Source: Agrostemma githago (taxonomy: Eukaryota > Streptophyta > Magnoliopsida > Caryophyllales > Caryophyllaceae). From it: a stretch of DNA of 64,000 bases. A model generated the notes under the pieces. The model was not told the origin of the DNA. It saw only the letters and a program-made list of their open reading frames with translations, and ran no database searches. Location of the stretch: the NCBI GenBank assembly GCA_958450325.1, contig OY288247.1:8422429-8486428 (forward strand). The letters are read 5' to 3'. Below, piece after piece: positions 45,080 to 57,844 of this stretch; within the stretch, counting starts at the first letter, position 1; each line of letters begins with the position of its first letter. The position numbers and the translations under genes are program-made.

Positions 45080-45998
45080 TTTCGATGTAAATAGAAGTAA
45101 CATATGTAGCTTGAAAGATGTACGTATGTGTTTGTAACTAAATTTTTATATATGTAAACAGCTTGAATGTTAAGAACTTGGACCTCGGTATTCATATATT
45201 TTGATTACGGTGTAAGTTATAAAATATTTCATCAAATATTGGCTAAGTGGTGCGTTCTATGGAATTATCTTCTTTTCGATGAAGAATCTCCACAGTTGTC
45301 GTCATTGACACTTAGCCATTGGGTAGGTAGTATAAACAGAGTTTGTCAAAAAAGTAACGGGTGAAAGCACTAATTGTGCACTAAGACGTTGGGACTCGAC
45401 ACAGTAACAAAATAACTTAATTTTGTACGAAAATCGTAACACAAACGTAAACTCGAGGTTGTCCGTAAATAGGTTAACTAATCAAAAATAGTGAACTACT
45501 GTTGAATAAGAAAAAACAAAATTGTTGTCTAGAGAATTTCACGAATGAGCGAATGTTACGTAGACTATACCAATCACCTTTGTTACCGTACATTTAAAGT
45601 GAATAGATCTAATACGGAATACGTTTTGCCAAAGAAATAACATTCGACTGTATACGTTTGGACTGCTACACAAAAGGATAATACGATACACTAAGATCAA
45701 GCAGTAAGACGGAGGGAGCTTAATTGGAAGAAAGAGTAATGATGACTGCTTAACCAAATTGGCAAGCAAAGGGTCACATTATATTACGTATTCCAAGTAG
45801 CATACTTACCAATTAACTGCTGCCTCCTTATCAAAATTGAGGTAATAATGACATCACAAAAAACTACTACCAATCAATAACCGTCTGAGGGAAGTCTTTA
45901 GCATGCAAAAAAAAAAACATCCGATCATTTCCAAAATAAGAATCCATCTTCAACTGCAATACATATAACAACTTTCACAGAGTCGAAATCTGGTATCC
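45080..45998. other. Spacer between the two XS-like genes
   Basis: No gene seen; AT-rich. The last 100 bp would be the promoter of the second XS-like gene. Confidence 0.5.
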
Positions 45999-46487
45999 AT
46001 GGCTGAAACGTATGTATACCCACCTACTGTCATAATGCACAACCTGCCCTTTCAAATCGAAGGTGAGGGGAGGGTAATTGGCCGGAGTTTCAACTTTGTG
46101 AGGGACGAACTGATCAGTTTGGGGTACCCTGTTAGGAAGGTCTTCCATGTGTGGAAAGGGAAGCCCGGGAACTTCAAGAGGGCCATTGCAATTGAGTTCT
46201 CAAGGGGCGAGCATAGATTCAGGAGTGCATTCAGACTGCAGAAATGCTTTGAGAGAGTCGGTAGGGGTAGGTCGGACTTCGATAAGACTTCAGACAGAAC
46301 GTCGGGTCCTCACCTGTGGGTTGCAACTAATGCAGATCTTGGGCTGGTGAAGGAGGGGATGAACTGCATTGCTCTGTCAGCTGATTGGAAGAGGCTGGGA
46401 TACGGGGACGCGGACGCGGACAGCCTATCGACATACGTGTGCGTGTTTAATCAGCTGAAGCAGCATCGCCCTGGGTTCTATGTCTGA
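45999..46487 (+). CDS. XS-domain-like protein 2, Helitron cargo
   Basis: 162 residues in a single exon, distinctly more GC-rich than its surroundings. It aligns with the first XS-like protein: YPPTVIMHNLP (7-17), RDELISLGYPV (35-45), FKRAIAIEF (59-67), SAFRLQKCFERVGRG (76-90), GPHLWVAT (103-110) and a shared FYV end. It is diverged enough to be an old duplicate rather than a recent copy, yet remains open, which hints at retention by selection. As for its neighbour, no XH, zinc-finger or coiled-coil part is attached. The gene ends 470 bp before the end of the converging helicase gene. If expressed, the pair could bind silencing dsRNA; that is inference. Confidence 0.65.
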   Translation: MAETYVYPPTVIMHNLPFQIEGEGRVIGRSFNFVRDELISLGYPVRKVFHVWKGKPGNFKRAIAIEFSRGEHRFRSAFRLQKCFERVGRGRSDFDKTSDRTSGPHLWVATNADLGLVKEGMNCIALSADWKRLGYGDADADSLSTYVCVFNQLKQHRPGFYV

Positions 46488-46958
46488 AAGGTAACTCCCC
46501 CTGACTCAATGCAATGACCTTTTTCAATTGTCTACTGAACTATCTCACTCAATTAACTGCTGGACTCTTCTTTGTCAGTTAATTTGTTGTTAAATTTTAA
46601 ACTGTCTGTAATGGATTATTGGTCTGAATTGTTACTATTTTGCCCTATTTTTTTTGCGACACTGAATATTTTCACCTTGAATTATGAAGTACATACAACT
46701 ATGTGACTATCTAGTCAGTTTCATTACGATGCGGAAGCTTGATCTGCGTTTGAATTCTATCAATTGAGTTGTGTTACACTAACTGGCAGTTGTTCATGGT
46801 GGACGTATTGGGGACGGATCTGTAAGCCGGAACATCACCCAAATAACTGTGGGGAATATTAATTGTAGGTCGAATAAGCGATACATGAAACGGTTCCACA
46901 TTTTCTGTAACCCAGTCTACCCTGTTTCCTACACTTTGAGTAGATTACAACATAGCTA
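46488..46958. other. Convergent intergenic region between XS-like gene 2 and the helicase 3' end
   Basis: No gene seen. It holds the 3' untranslated regions of two convergent genes. Confidence 0.5.
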
Positions 46959-49900
46959 TCATCTAGTGTTTGAAAAGATCTCTTTATAGACGACATTTGT
47001 GGTGGAGTCCGTGTCGAAAGAATCTTTGTCTAGGATTAGAACTTTAAGACCCCTCTTAGTCGTCACCCTTGATAACGCGACATAGAGCTGCCCATGGGTG
47101 AACACAGGCCGCTGTAGAAACAACCCGACATTAGATAGAGACTGACCTTGGCTCTTGTTTATGGTCATCGCGAAACACACAGTTATTGGAAACTGCCTTC
47201 TCTCGAACTTGATGGGGAACTTGTTATCATCTGAAGGTGACAGTTTAATCCTTGGTACGTACACCATTTCCCCTTTTCTCACCCCTGATATAACCTTGGC
47301 TTCAATTACACGATCTCCGAGTTTCGATATAACTAATCTTGTCCCGTTACATAGGCCGTTAGCTTGGTCTAGGTTTCTCAATAGCATGACAATTGCCCCA
47401 ACTTTTAAAGTTAAGCGGTGATTTGGGAGCCCTGAAGATCTAATAGTGTTCAAGTACTCAGTAGAGTACAACTCCAGAATAGGAATACTTGTTTCATCAC
47501 TGCTAATCTCGTCTGAGCTTAGGTAGACAACTTCGTCTCCGGGTAATATTGACAATACATAAGCGTTAACCTTCTCAACAACGTCGTGAGTTGGTGCAAG
47601 CACAGCTCTTTCCTGCAAGTAGTCAGTGTCCTTGTATTTTATTAACAAATTTGGATATGTGCTATCAACAACTGCTGCAATGGCATCTGCACCGGGGTTT
47701 ATTAGGAACTCGTCTGGTATTTTTATGGTTGCTACACCATCATTAGGACCCCCCTCGAGCCCATCCCCTACATTCAATATCCATTCTGAGAACTGTCGAA
47801 TTTCATCAACATCGTCTCCGGAGCGTCCAGATTGAAGGCGCATGTTTGTTTTCAACCGAAGGACCTGCAGGTGAGAATGCAATTCCAGTCAGTAACATAT
47901 AACGTAAATAAAGTTCGTTAGATGTTCCAGGTTCAATGCATGAGTCAGGCACAGAAATATCACGTAAGGCTTGACCTTTACATCTCTCCAAATAGGTGAA
48001 GAACAAATTGTGGCGTACACAATGTCCTGTCTGCTACCCTTCGGCACAACCGGTAGGATTTGTCTGAAATCTCCACCCAGTACAACCACCTTGCCCCCGA
48101 AAGGTCTTTCCGCAAACATAGGGTTGACAAAGCGCATGATATCCCTAAGACTCCTGTCAAGAGCCTCAAAACAATATCGACAAACCATCGGGGCTTCGTC
48201 CCATATTATTAGCTTAGCTTTAGTGAGTAGTTCAGCTAAGTCAGATCCAGGCCTAATTCCGGGACACATAGACTTCTCATCCACATTAATAGGTATACTG
48301 AACCTGGAATGAGCAGTTCGACCTCTCGGCAGCAGGGTGGCAGCAATTCCACTTGATGCTACAGGCAGGACAATCTCGCCCTTACTTCGCAGAGTAGCGC
48401 ACAGAGTTTTCCAGATAAATGTCTTCCCGGTACCACCGTGGCCGTACAGGAAGAACAGACCACCGTAACCGGATTCAACTGCACCAATAATCGAGTCATA
48501 CACTGACCTCTGTTCAGCAGTAATAGTTGACATATATGATAAGTGCTCGGATTGCATATTGTCACGGTCGTAAGATAATTCATCCGAAATCAGCCTATTC
48601 GAATCGACACGAAAAAGTTCGTTGTCGGGTTGTGGCATATTCGGGAATTTCGAAAGCGAACTACCATTACCAAGAAGTACAGCTTCAATTTCAGATAAGG
48701 CGTAGTTCTTCAATTGGTCATCCGTCATCTGCAATTCTGCATTGCAATACACATAAATTAGATCGGATTCAATACTTGTGAGTCATCTGTGTAATTCGAA
48801 TAATTGCAATATTGAACAGCTAACAACAGTATATGTTAGTATAAAAGCTGTAGAAGACAAACCAAAATTGAGAAGTTCCTTCCGTCGCCTAGATAGAATG
48901 TCATCGCAGAGATGGTGCCACGTCTTCTCCCAAACTTCCTCTGGTTTTACCAAACTTCCGGAAACCAGAAGGGTTGCAAACATGTTCCTTAAATACACAC
49001 CGGTGCCCCAAAAACTGGCCTCCTCTATTGCGTCGATATACTCCTTGTCGTCACCCAGCAGACCTAGAGCGTAGCAAGCATCCTTGTATGTTTCGTATAA
49101 GACACCCTTCACCGTACGAATGTCCTCATACGATGTAGCACCTTTGACAAAATTCAGTAATAACCTCATGTAGTATCGTTCACCCCCGTTTGGAGACATA
49201 TGGTACATTCTGCCAAGGCTAAAGCCCCTCTTACGGGGGGTCCAACACCTACCCTCTCTCTGCCAAACGTACTTGGTTGGAAACTCGGTGTACGTCAGTC
49301 CCCTGGACTCCTGATGGTTTGCGTTGTACTCCAACCAAGCGGTGAACTTCGTTCTAGCACCGTTCGACCTTGCAACAATTTCTTCAAGTGAGTCATCGTC
49401 ATTGTACACAACATTTTGCTCGTTCGGCAAATGGTACTCCAGACGAAGGACTGGAGGAGTCCTATAGTGTATTTCAAATGAAAAGATACGCCATACGGCC
49501 TCACACGGCGACACGTACCGACAGTCATAGTATTCCTGGATGTGATCCACTTCGTCGGGTTTTGTCCTAAAAGATGCACCAACAGTCACCCTGTCATACC
49601 CTTTATTAACATACTTGAATAGATATTTGATGGATCTTGCCTGATTACACCACTCGACGTTTATGTGCGCATGATACCTGCTCAGCAAATCTGCATTATA
49701 AGGGACAACAAAACCATTGTGAACGCTCACACCCCCCTTGTCAATTCTAATGCCATTGTCTCTTCTCTGGTACATCGGGTAACCGTCACCATCGACAGTT
49801 GTACGTTCACAAAATGCCTTAGGAAATCTTTTAGTGCATACACCATTAACCATACACGGTGAATTAGGATTCGCGAGGCCACAGGGACCATGAATCATTA

Positions 49901-52900
49901 AATCCTGAACTGCTTCATATAGTGATGGGTTTCCGACGGATCTGGGATTTCTGCAGAAATAACAGCATCGACATCCGACGCCTCGGGGAACTTGTCCTCC
50001 CTCTCGAGAAACAAAAGTATGTGAGCATGGGGCAAACCTCGTTTCTGAAACTCTATTGTGTACACAACTGAAAATCATCAAAGTAAATTGGCATCACAAT
50101 AATAAAGTACATAGAATAACATTTAAAATTGGAAAGTATGGATGTGGGATGGAATATACCTGCCCTGGTTCGTCCGAAGACGTGATTTTCCCTAAAGTCT
50201 TTCATTAGAAGATCCAATTTCTGCTTGAATACACGGGAAACTATATCGGGTCTGTCCTCGGGCTGCAGCCCTCTACTTTTAACAAAACGTGTAATTTCCG
50301 CCCACTTCGGATTACACGTGAACGTTATAAACAAATCGGGGTAGCCACACCAGCGACAAATCGTCATCGTATCCTGATACGTTTCCCTCATGTAACCTTT
50401 ACCCCCAACAAAACTTGAAGGCAGAATGTACTTAACACCTTGAGATGAGGTGTCTGTTTCTCCATTATCGACAGCATTCCTTAACTGCTTGTAATTCTCG
50501 GATCTAAGTTTAGGCTGATTGAATTTCAGGTAAGTTATTCGTTGGGCTTCGACCATTGTGTATCCATCAACAATCAATTGCTGGAATAACCTACCTCCTC
50601 GCAACAAAGTGTCAGGTTCTACATTTGATGGACGATCCTGCAAACGAAATGCAAACCACTCTCTCAAAGTAAGAGTATTATGGGCTGTCTCTGGGTTACG
50701 ACTGGTTTCGATAGAATTCTGGCAATGCTTAATTCCAAGACGGTAACCGTCCTCCCCATGCGGGAATAAGAGTGGATACTGAAGTGCGAGGTAAGACGGG
50801 TGAAGTTCAGAAATTCGCTGAAGACGTCCGCACCTTTCAAAAACGACGATGTCTCTGCTCTCAATGGCCTCATCAATGTCACTGACAATAATCGCAGCTA
50901 CTTCAGACACGAACGGGAGATTGTATGTGCGACCGTCCGTGTGCCGTCCATCAATAAGCCGTAGACTAACCTCAACGCTATCCTGCCGGCTCAATATAGT
51001 ATCCCTCGCCATTCGAAAGGACTTAGCTAACAGATTGTACTCATCAATCATGGACCTCAGATCAAGCATAAGGTCGTCATCAAACCTGTCCGCTCTACTC
51101 GACTGCCCTCTACAAATTGAACAATTCCAAGGTAACATTTTTAGGTGACCATTTTTAGGTGACTCTTTCAAAATGTGTTGCAACGAAATTATCAAGCAGC
51201 GATGTTAAAGTGTATTACCTATAAGCTCGTTTCCTGTTGTTAAGTTCTTCACCGGTATCGTAAATGTACAGCTGACAGAACTTTGGAGTTTCATCAGAAC
51301 CCGGAAGTAGGCTGCCAATGAAATGACCATTTTGACCCCCAATCCTGTACGTGTAAGGGCCCCTGCCATTGTTGACAGAATGGTCTATCTTGCCTCCACT
51401 TGAAGTGAATGCATGAGCGGAGTTGTACATCCGAATATTATCCCTAAAATGTCGACTCTTGGGATGATCACCGTGGAGTAGATACTTTATTAGCGGAGGG
51501 GGGTCCGTAAGATATGGTAACTCAACCACACCGTCTTTGCAGCACATCGAAAATGTTGGTATCAACGGTCTTCGATCCATCCTGTCGCGCTCCCCGTACC
51601 ACATCTGCGCAGAACACCTCTGACAGCTGTAGACAGGGTCTCCTATGTCCTCATAGCCTTCCCACCCTGCACGTAGTTGCAAAGATTGAATAACTGTTAG
51701 TAGCTAAGGATATATGAGTTGCAGCAAAATTTTGTGCGTCTTTTGAAAACCTGTAATTGCTTGGCTGTCTTCGGTGGATGGGCCACCAAATATGTCACGT
51801 GCTAAGCTGTTGATTATTATATCACGATGACTCGATTGGGTAAACCTCCCGGTGGACACTATATTCTGTGGCGTTCTGATTTCAGTTACGCATGACTCAC
51901 GTATAACATCAACTACACGGCCAATAGAGGCTGACAGATTTAACGCATAAACGTATACATTAGTTAATTATGGATTTAATAAAATAGAAAACCAAAGAGC
52001 AAACAATGACTACTACAATTGAGTTAGGAAGGTTACCCCCCGTAAGTTCAGAAAAAGGAGAAGAGGAAATTGTCTCCGGCGAAGTCTGTAGTAAGTTTCG
52101 ATCCCTACGCTCCCTGAATTTGACGACATGTTTACGACGCGCAAGTTTCGTACGCCACTCACAATAAGGATCTTTGTCAGTGTACATGGCATCCTGATAT
52201 GCATTATGGCCCTCCCTCCTGTCAGCCAAAATATGTTTCAAATCCCTTCGTGCTTGCTGTGCTGTGAGATATTTAATGAGGTACTTCTCAAGACCAATTG
52301 CTGCGCAGTTCAGTATTCCACGTTTCATGAATGGACATTGCAGATGAAAAGAAAGGATATACAGGAAAACGCATGAACAAATAATACTTATCAGTGAAAA
52401 CAGAGTACCATCTTCATAAAGAACTTTATCCCGATCAAATGTTTCAAGCTCGTCTGTTGGGGCTGTGGTGGGCGACGAACCTAAATATGAATTTGAAGAA
52501 TGACACTAACTTTAATTGTAGGGCACGGTTAGGATACATTTAGTGGATAATCGCATTAAGAGAACATAATGTCACAGCATTGTACCTGAGGCGTCATTTC
52601 CGGCTGAGGTTGTTTGGTTTGGAAACTCTGCTAACATGCGCTTACCTGGCAGCGATCCCGAAGGTCTACATTCAAGGTTTAAAGACCTGCAACTATGATT
52701 CGGAGGTGTGATTTGATCAAAACTAAGATTGCACCTAGGTGTTCCTGAGTCATGACCGGTTGCAGGACTGCTGACTGTGTTTGTAACATTCTTTAAAGGA
52801 GACCTCCGACCTAACAATTGTTAACGAAATTAAACAAATTGTTAACAGAAATACGAAATGGTGGTTAACAGGCAGAAAACAAACTGTAGAGATAGTTGAA

Positions 52901-53050
52901 ACCTTCGGTCAATGTGCTTACCATTCCTAAGTGCCTTCCTCCGTATTGAGTTACTCTCAATACCTGCATTTTCGTAGACGTTAGTAGACTTTCGCTTCGA
53001 AGTAGCCGACTTAACTTTATCTGCATTTAGACTCATATCACCATCCATAG
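46959..53050 (-). pseudogene. Helitron Rep/helicase transposase gene, spliced, with one frameshift
   Basis: Rolling-circle transposase. Order from the N-terminus: low-complexity head (53050-52570), exon 52328-51960, Cys-rich segment (51682-51215, CQRCSAQMW and FSMCCKDG), Helitron-like N domain (51195 to 50160), Rep core with HUH motif GLPHAHILLFL (HAH at 50021-50029) and YLFKYVNKG tyrosine motif (about 49600-49630), then a PIF1-type helicase with Walker A GHGGTGKTF (48418-48444), Walker B IIWDEAP (48190-48209) and the motif TINKSQGQSL near the end. An intron at 50068-50159 has GT and AG ends and joins frames cleanly (GRTRA / VVYTIEF). Between the HUH and tyrosine motifs the frame shifts by one base near 49945, which would truncate Rep. 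All other catalytic motifs are intact. Confidence 0.82.
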
Positions 53051-53111
53051 TTCTTACTTTACTTGATACTAATGTGGAAGAAAAATGAAACACAGCAGTT
53101 TTATACAACAA

Positions 53112-54361
53112 TACATAATTGGAAGTTGTGGAACATATTTAATTGTTCAGGAAAATGAGATTCTGAAGTCGAGGGGTCATGGATTCAATTGAAATCATGG
53201 CAAGTTAATGCAACTCATCGTAATTGTTAAAGAAGATAGAGATAGGGAACTATATGTGTTAGAATAGAATTTCACGAAGCTGTAAAACAGTAGTGAGAGT
53301 ATAATTTGGAGAGGCAAAATTTAACGAAGTAGATTTGTGATCCGGGAACCAATATGTAATATAGACATGATTATCAAAGATGATGAAGAGACATTGTACT
53401 AAGTCAAAATATGAGAGGGCAAGTTACTCTTAATGTCCAAGTTTAGTACAAATAATTGCAAATGGGGCATTATAATGCGCATGATTTAAGGAAAAAAATT
53501 TAAATTGTAACTTGGGGATTACGACGCTGGAGTAAAGAGACTGGGAAATTGTAGCGTAGTAAAGATTGTAGTATAGGATGCTCACATAATGGAGTAAAAA
53601 AAATAAACGTTGTACCTTGGAACAACACTAACGTACTGCGTTCATTTATCTGCGACCATTGTAGTCCTTTATCTAAATTTCCATTATGAGTTCAAATATT
53701 GTACGTATGTTCATTTCAATTAACTTAATCTCCTTTCTGCTTACATTTTCATAACGTTCTCCATAAGATGAACATATGATGACAAAGTTGTAAAGTGGAA
53801 ACAAAAGCTGCAAACGGAATGACGATAGAAAGGTATATAAAGTTCAAAATAAGAGTACTCTACACAGATGTTTAAATCAAAGGCACTGAAATGTTTACAT
53901 ATATGAACTTAGGTCTTAAAATATCATTTAAGTACAATACATAGTAAACAGGAAGGTGATGAAAACAAATCGACAAAAATCCATCCTCGAATAAAACTGT
54001 ATCAATTCAGCCACAAACTTCTGTGTTACTCGACACTGATGAGGATATGGGTGAGCCTGGTGAAGAGCAAAACCGGAATATGGAAATCAACCTGTAACCT
54101 GCAAAAGCAATCAGACGACGAAACATGCTAGGGATATAAAAGTAAAAACCTCTACCATAGAGGTTCAAATCATTCGGTGAACAAAAACCAAACATGTAGA
54201 GTCCTCATCAAAGATAATTTGGCAGATAATAATGTCTCATCTGACAAATAATATCACCACATTGAAATGGTGAATAGCCCTTAAGCGTCAATCGACAAAT
54301 GGAAAAAGTTTTTAAAGAAGAGACAACGGTTAACAGTTTTTCAGGACAAACGACAAACACA
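53112..54361. other. Region between the Rep/helicase and RPA-like genes
   Basis: No secure gene. A 62-residue frame at 54195-54007 (minus) could be a last RPA exon but has no recognisable motif. Confidence 0.4.
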
Positions 54362-56940
54362 TCAATCATAAATTTTTTCCTTCTTTATAGACAGGATCTG
54401 CTTAGTAGCAGATGCGGCGTCTTCTGCAAGGGCATCTAGATCATAAGACTGCAATTCGACCGCTGCTCCATTCCTCTTCAAAGGTGTGATCCTAGATGAC
54501 GTCGAGGCGGTCTCACAATCGATGACCTGATTGCAAACAGAGTACAAATGCGATCAGATGAGGTGTAAACAAACCGTGAGATTTGTGTTGTAGTAACAAA
54601 GTTAAATGTAATTTTAAAAAATATATGAAGAACAAACCGGTTCAGTAGTTGTTGCGTGAACGTCTTTAGAACCACTAAATTCAATTTCAGGAACATCTTC
54701 AAAGCTCTGACTGCCTGAAGTGGTCGACTTACGCCGGAGATTCTTTGTCATCGAAGTATATGCGTCCATCTCAACCTACATTATAATTCCCGTCAGAAGG
54801 TTGCGTTCAACTGAGGCATTCAAAAGACCATATATACTACTTGAAATGTTTATGTAGGCCAGCGTGTGAATACCTTGAGGGCTTGATCGTATGTCATGTG
54901 CCACTTGTGGATCTTGTCAACGTCGTCGGACATCCACGACACAGTGTATGACTTGGAGAATTGTTTGACATTGAAGTTGTCATCTATTTTTATCTTGAAC
55001 AGATAACGTTGATCAAGGAAAATGGAGAGCTCTTCAGGCATGGAATGGCCCTGTCCATCCTAAGAGTAACACTCGGGTGAAATTTAGAGTGAAGAAATTG
55101 ACCTAGAAGAAAGAAATAAAAATGAGGGGGCATCATTTAGCAAATGGTACGTACCTTTTCCATCTTAGCAATAAGTTCAATAGCCATGGTATCAAGGAAC
55201 TGCTCCACTTGATTATCAAAGACAACAAAATTACACTCTGTGTCGGTGAAATCTTGGACGACAAACTTCAACTGAAATCTGTGGCAAATAATAAAATATT
55301 TAGACGCAGGAAAAGTTAAATTGGGGGGGGGGTAAATGGTACATATAGCGAAAGTGCAAGTATTAGAATTACTTCGAATTGCAGGTCATGTATCCATTTT
55401 TGCTTCCATCACACCCCGTGTTCTTGCAAACCCACCTACCCTTGTCGTTCTTCGCTGTTTTCGACCTGCAAGACCTGCAACTGCGGAAGTACCAACCCGC
55501 AGTTGAATCTATGTCGACAATCGTTGCGACAGTGTAGAATGACCCAGCCTGGTTGTTAAGGAGTAAACACCGTAAAAAAATGGAAAGTTAGAAAAACAGC
55601 ATGTCATAGCGTTCCGTTTCAATGTTTGGGATCCTACCTTCTCATTCTCAACAATCTGTGAAATTGATAAAACACTGTCAACGGGCAAGTTGAAACTCTC
55701 TTCTTCACCACCTTCCTCGATTATTTGGAAAGAGTTGCTAGGGGCTTGGGATGATAGACTGAAAAGCAACAAAACTGTTATCACAATAAAGGTGCAAGAT
55801 TTCAGAGTGTACAGTACAAATGAAGATGCAATCCTAAACCTCTCCTGAAAAGCCTCGACTTCGGGTATTGCTGGATTGATCTCAAAAGTTGTGGCGTTGA
55901 ACGTGGTTTGCACAATCCAGGTATCTATCAAACGAACAACCAAAATATATATCAAATTAACTAAATACTCGCGTTAGAGGGGAGTAGATGACTTCAATAA
56001 TACAGAAGTAGCTTACTGTCAAACAGCCTCGTCTCAAGACCTCTGAGAACAACAACTTTAGACTGTTGCGGGGACGGAAGAACCTGCAAAACCTCCGGAA
56101 GTTCGGTGGCATGAGGAGCCCATAGTGTACATTGAAGAACAACACCCCTGAAATCAACAAAGAAAACAATAAGCGGTTGATGGGTCAAAGAATGAAAACT
56201 AATTTACTTAATTACGAATTCAATAAGGGTACATACTCAATATCTTCAAGCTTAATTTTTCTGCACTTGTAAGCCCTCTTCGTTTCCTGCATTGGACCAA
56301 TTTCGTACACCTTGCCAACAATATCTGCAAAACAAATCAACCATTACCAAACATGAAAAAGCTCAGAATCATTTTCAGACTGGACATTGTGTAAGTAAAT
56401 GCAACCAAGAGGTAACATAATGGAGACCTATGTACTGATTCATTGGTACTTTGCCATTGACGATGTCATCAAACCTCGCAAAGCGGTATATGTTGAAAGG
56501 AATTGATGAACATTTGGGCAAATGAGTAACCCTTGTCGAGAATTCAACTTGAAGCCTGCAGGCATGGGAGGTGGCTCGCTCCGATCCAGTGTTAGTCGTC
56601 ACGGTGAGACTGCGAATGTTATAAGCCTCCTTCACTATGAATTTGTCAATGAACTTGCTAATCAAGGGTTTCTTTATAGTAGCTTGGACCAAATCATCCT
56701 GATATATAAAAAAAGCTAAAATATCAACAAAATAAAACATCATAACCACTGTCTACAGCTATACATCAATACTACTTGGGAAACAACCTTCTCGTCAATA
56801 AGCAGCAACTCAATTGAGTCGGTGACGCATTTGTCATTAAAATTTAGTCTATTCCATCGATTGATCACCCTGACATTTAGATCCCTCACTCGCACACCCT
56901 CACTTAATGTTGAAATGGAGTCACGACGTATAACAGACAT
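54362..56940 (-). CDS. Helitron-encoded RPA70-like single-strand DNA-binding protein, several exons
   Basis: Starts at ATG 56940 (MSVIRRDSISTLSEG). Exon pieces at 56940-56740 and 56749-56375 form a first OB fold (VRVINRWNRLNF, ELLLIDEK, DDLVQATIKKPLI, FNIYRFARFDDIVNGKVP), the DUF223/RPA-like pattern of plant Helitron proteins. Later pieces (55955-55509, 55041-54850) continue. A C-terminal zinc ribbon is visible at about 55385-55505 (CRSCRSK, then CKNTGC), as in the replication factor A C-terminal domain. Such proteins coat the single-stranded intermediate during rolling-circle transposition. Splice sites were not all resolved, so the exon ends are approximate and intactness is uncertain. Confidence 0.7.
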
Positions 56941-57380
56941 GGTGGCTAAAGCGGGGAAAGATAACAGTAGTAATAGAAAAAGAGCAGAGGAGTTCAGAAA
57001 AGAATTAATGGCTGATAGGGAAATGCAATTACCGGTTTGAACAGATATATATTACCTCTGGCGGAAGTAAGTTAAAGGGCTTGTGGAGACCATGGGACGG
57101 GTTTAAATGGCATCACAACTTCCAGCGAGGAATCATTGAAGAAGATGAAGATTTCCGAGGGAGGGGGGTGAATTGATGATTAAGGTATTCGAGGAGATGA
57201 ATGATGGATGAGTTTTCGAGGAGGATGAGTAGAATGGATGATTGACGGAAATGGAGTGTAATTGATGAATTGAATGATCAGTAAATGAGGAATGTGGAAG
57301 ACGAAGAGTCGGGCTGTTGATGGATTAAGGGGGAACTGTGGAAGGTAGTATATTTTGTTTGTACTATTTTCTCACAATCA

Positions 57381-57540
57381 GCAAAGTGGCCCAGTGGCGC
57401 GGTAAGTTGGGAATTGTCTCAAAGGTCGCGGGTTCGAAACATGTCATCGGCCTTTTTGGGGGTTCTGTGAGGCATGTACTCTTTATGCAAACAAAGTTGT
57501 GTTCACACTGGAGGAGAAGTAGAAAGTGTAAAAAATGAGA
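57381..57540 (+). mobile_element. tRNA-derived SINE-like segment in the Helitron 5' region
   Basis: GTGGCCCAGTGGC (57386-57398) looks like a Pol III A box and GGGTTCGAAAC (57430-57440) is an almost perfect B box, with spacing somewhat longer than in tRNA. The 3' boundary is uncertain. It lies between the RPA gene and the 5' terminus of Helitron 1, so it inserted into, or was picked up by, the Helitron. Confidence 0.55.
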
Positions 57541-57591
57541 CTTATTTCAAAATGGGAGCCTCACATTGTCTCAAAAAATGGGAAGTGGTTT

Positions 57592-57611
57592 CTGTATTAA
57601 TATATAGAGGA
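57592..57611 (-). promoter_or_regulatory. 5' terminus of Helitron 1
   Basis: On the minus strand TCCTCTATATATTAATACAG begins directly after a host A (complement of T57612). The TC start followed by TATATATTAA is typical of plant Helitron 5' ends. Confidence 0.75.
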
Positions 57612-57844
57612 TTTGTATTGCAGATTCATAAGTTCATCATAAAAAGTAGTTTGTGTTTTTTTAGGAGTTCAAGTTCTAAAAATTGGATTGCTTTACTATG
57701 GAAAAATTAAGTTTCATAGTAATTGTCTACATATCCTGACCTTTTGACCCAAATGTGGAACGATGATTACCTTTAGCAAAGAGCGATATTAACCCCTACT
57801 TATGAGTTATATTCGTGGAATTAATTAATGAATATGTTTATATC

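Larger units (their letters stand above)
43379..57611 (-). mobile_element. Helitron 1, 14.2 kb, with Rep/helicase, RPA and two XS-like genes
   Basis: Minus-strand Helitron with both ends recognisable. The 5' end at 57611 reads TCCTCTATATATTAATACAG. The 3' end at 43379 is CTAG, preceded by a 10-bp hairpin with a 2-base spacer (43389-43410). The flanking bases are A on the left (43378) and T on the right (57612), the canonical A|T target, and there is no target duplication. Contents in transcription order: SINE-like segment, RPA-like gene (56940 to 54362), Rep/helicase gene (53050 to 46959), then two genes on the opposite strand (44561-45079, 45999-46487). Confidence 0.85.

Noticed and set aside
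47155..47421. Plus-strand frames opposite the helicase (also 47971-48312 and 50849-51148)
   Set aside because: They are antisense shadows of the Rep/helicase exons.
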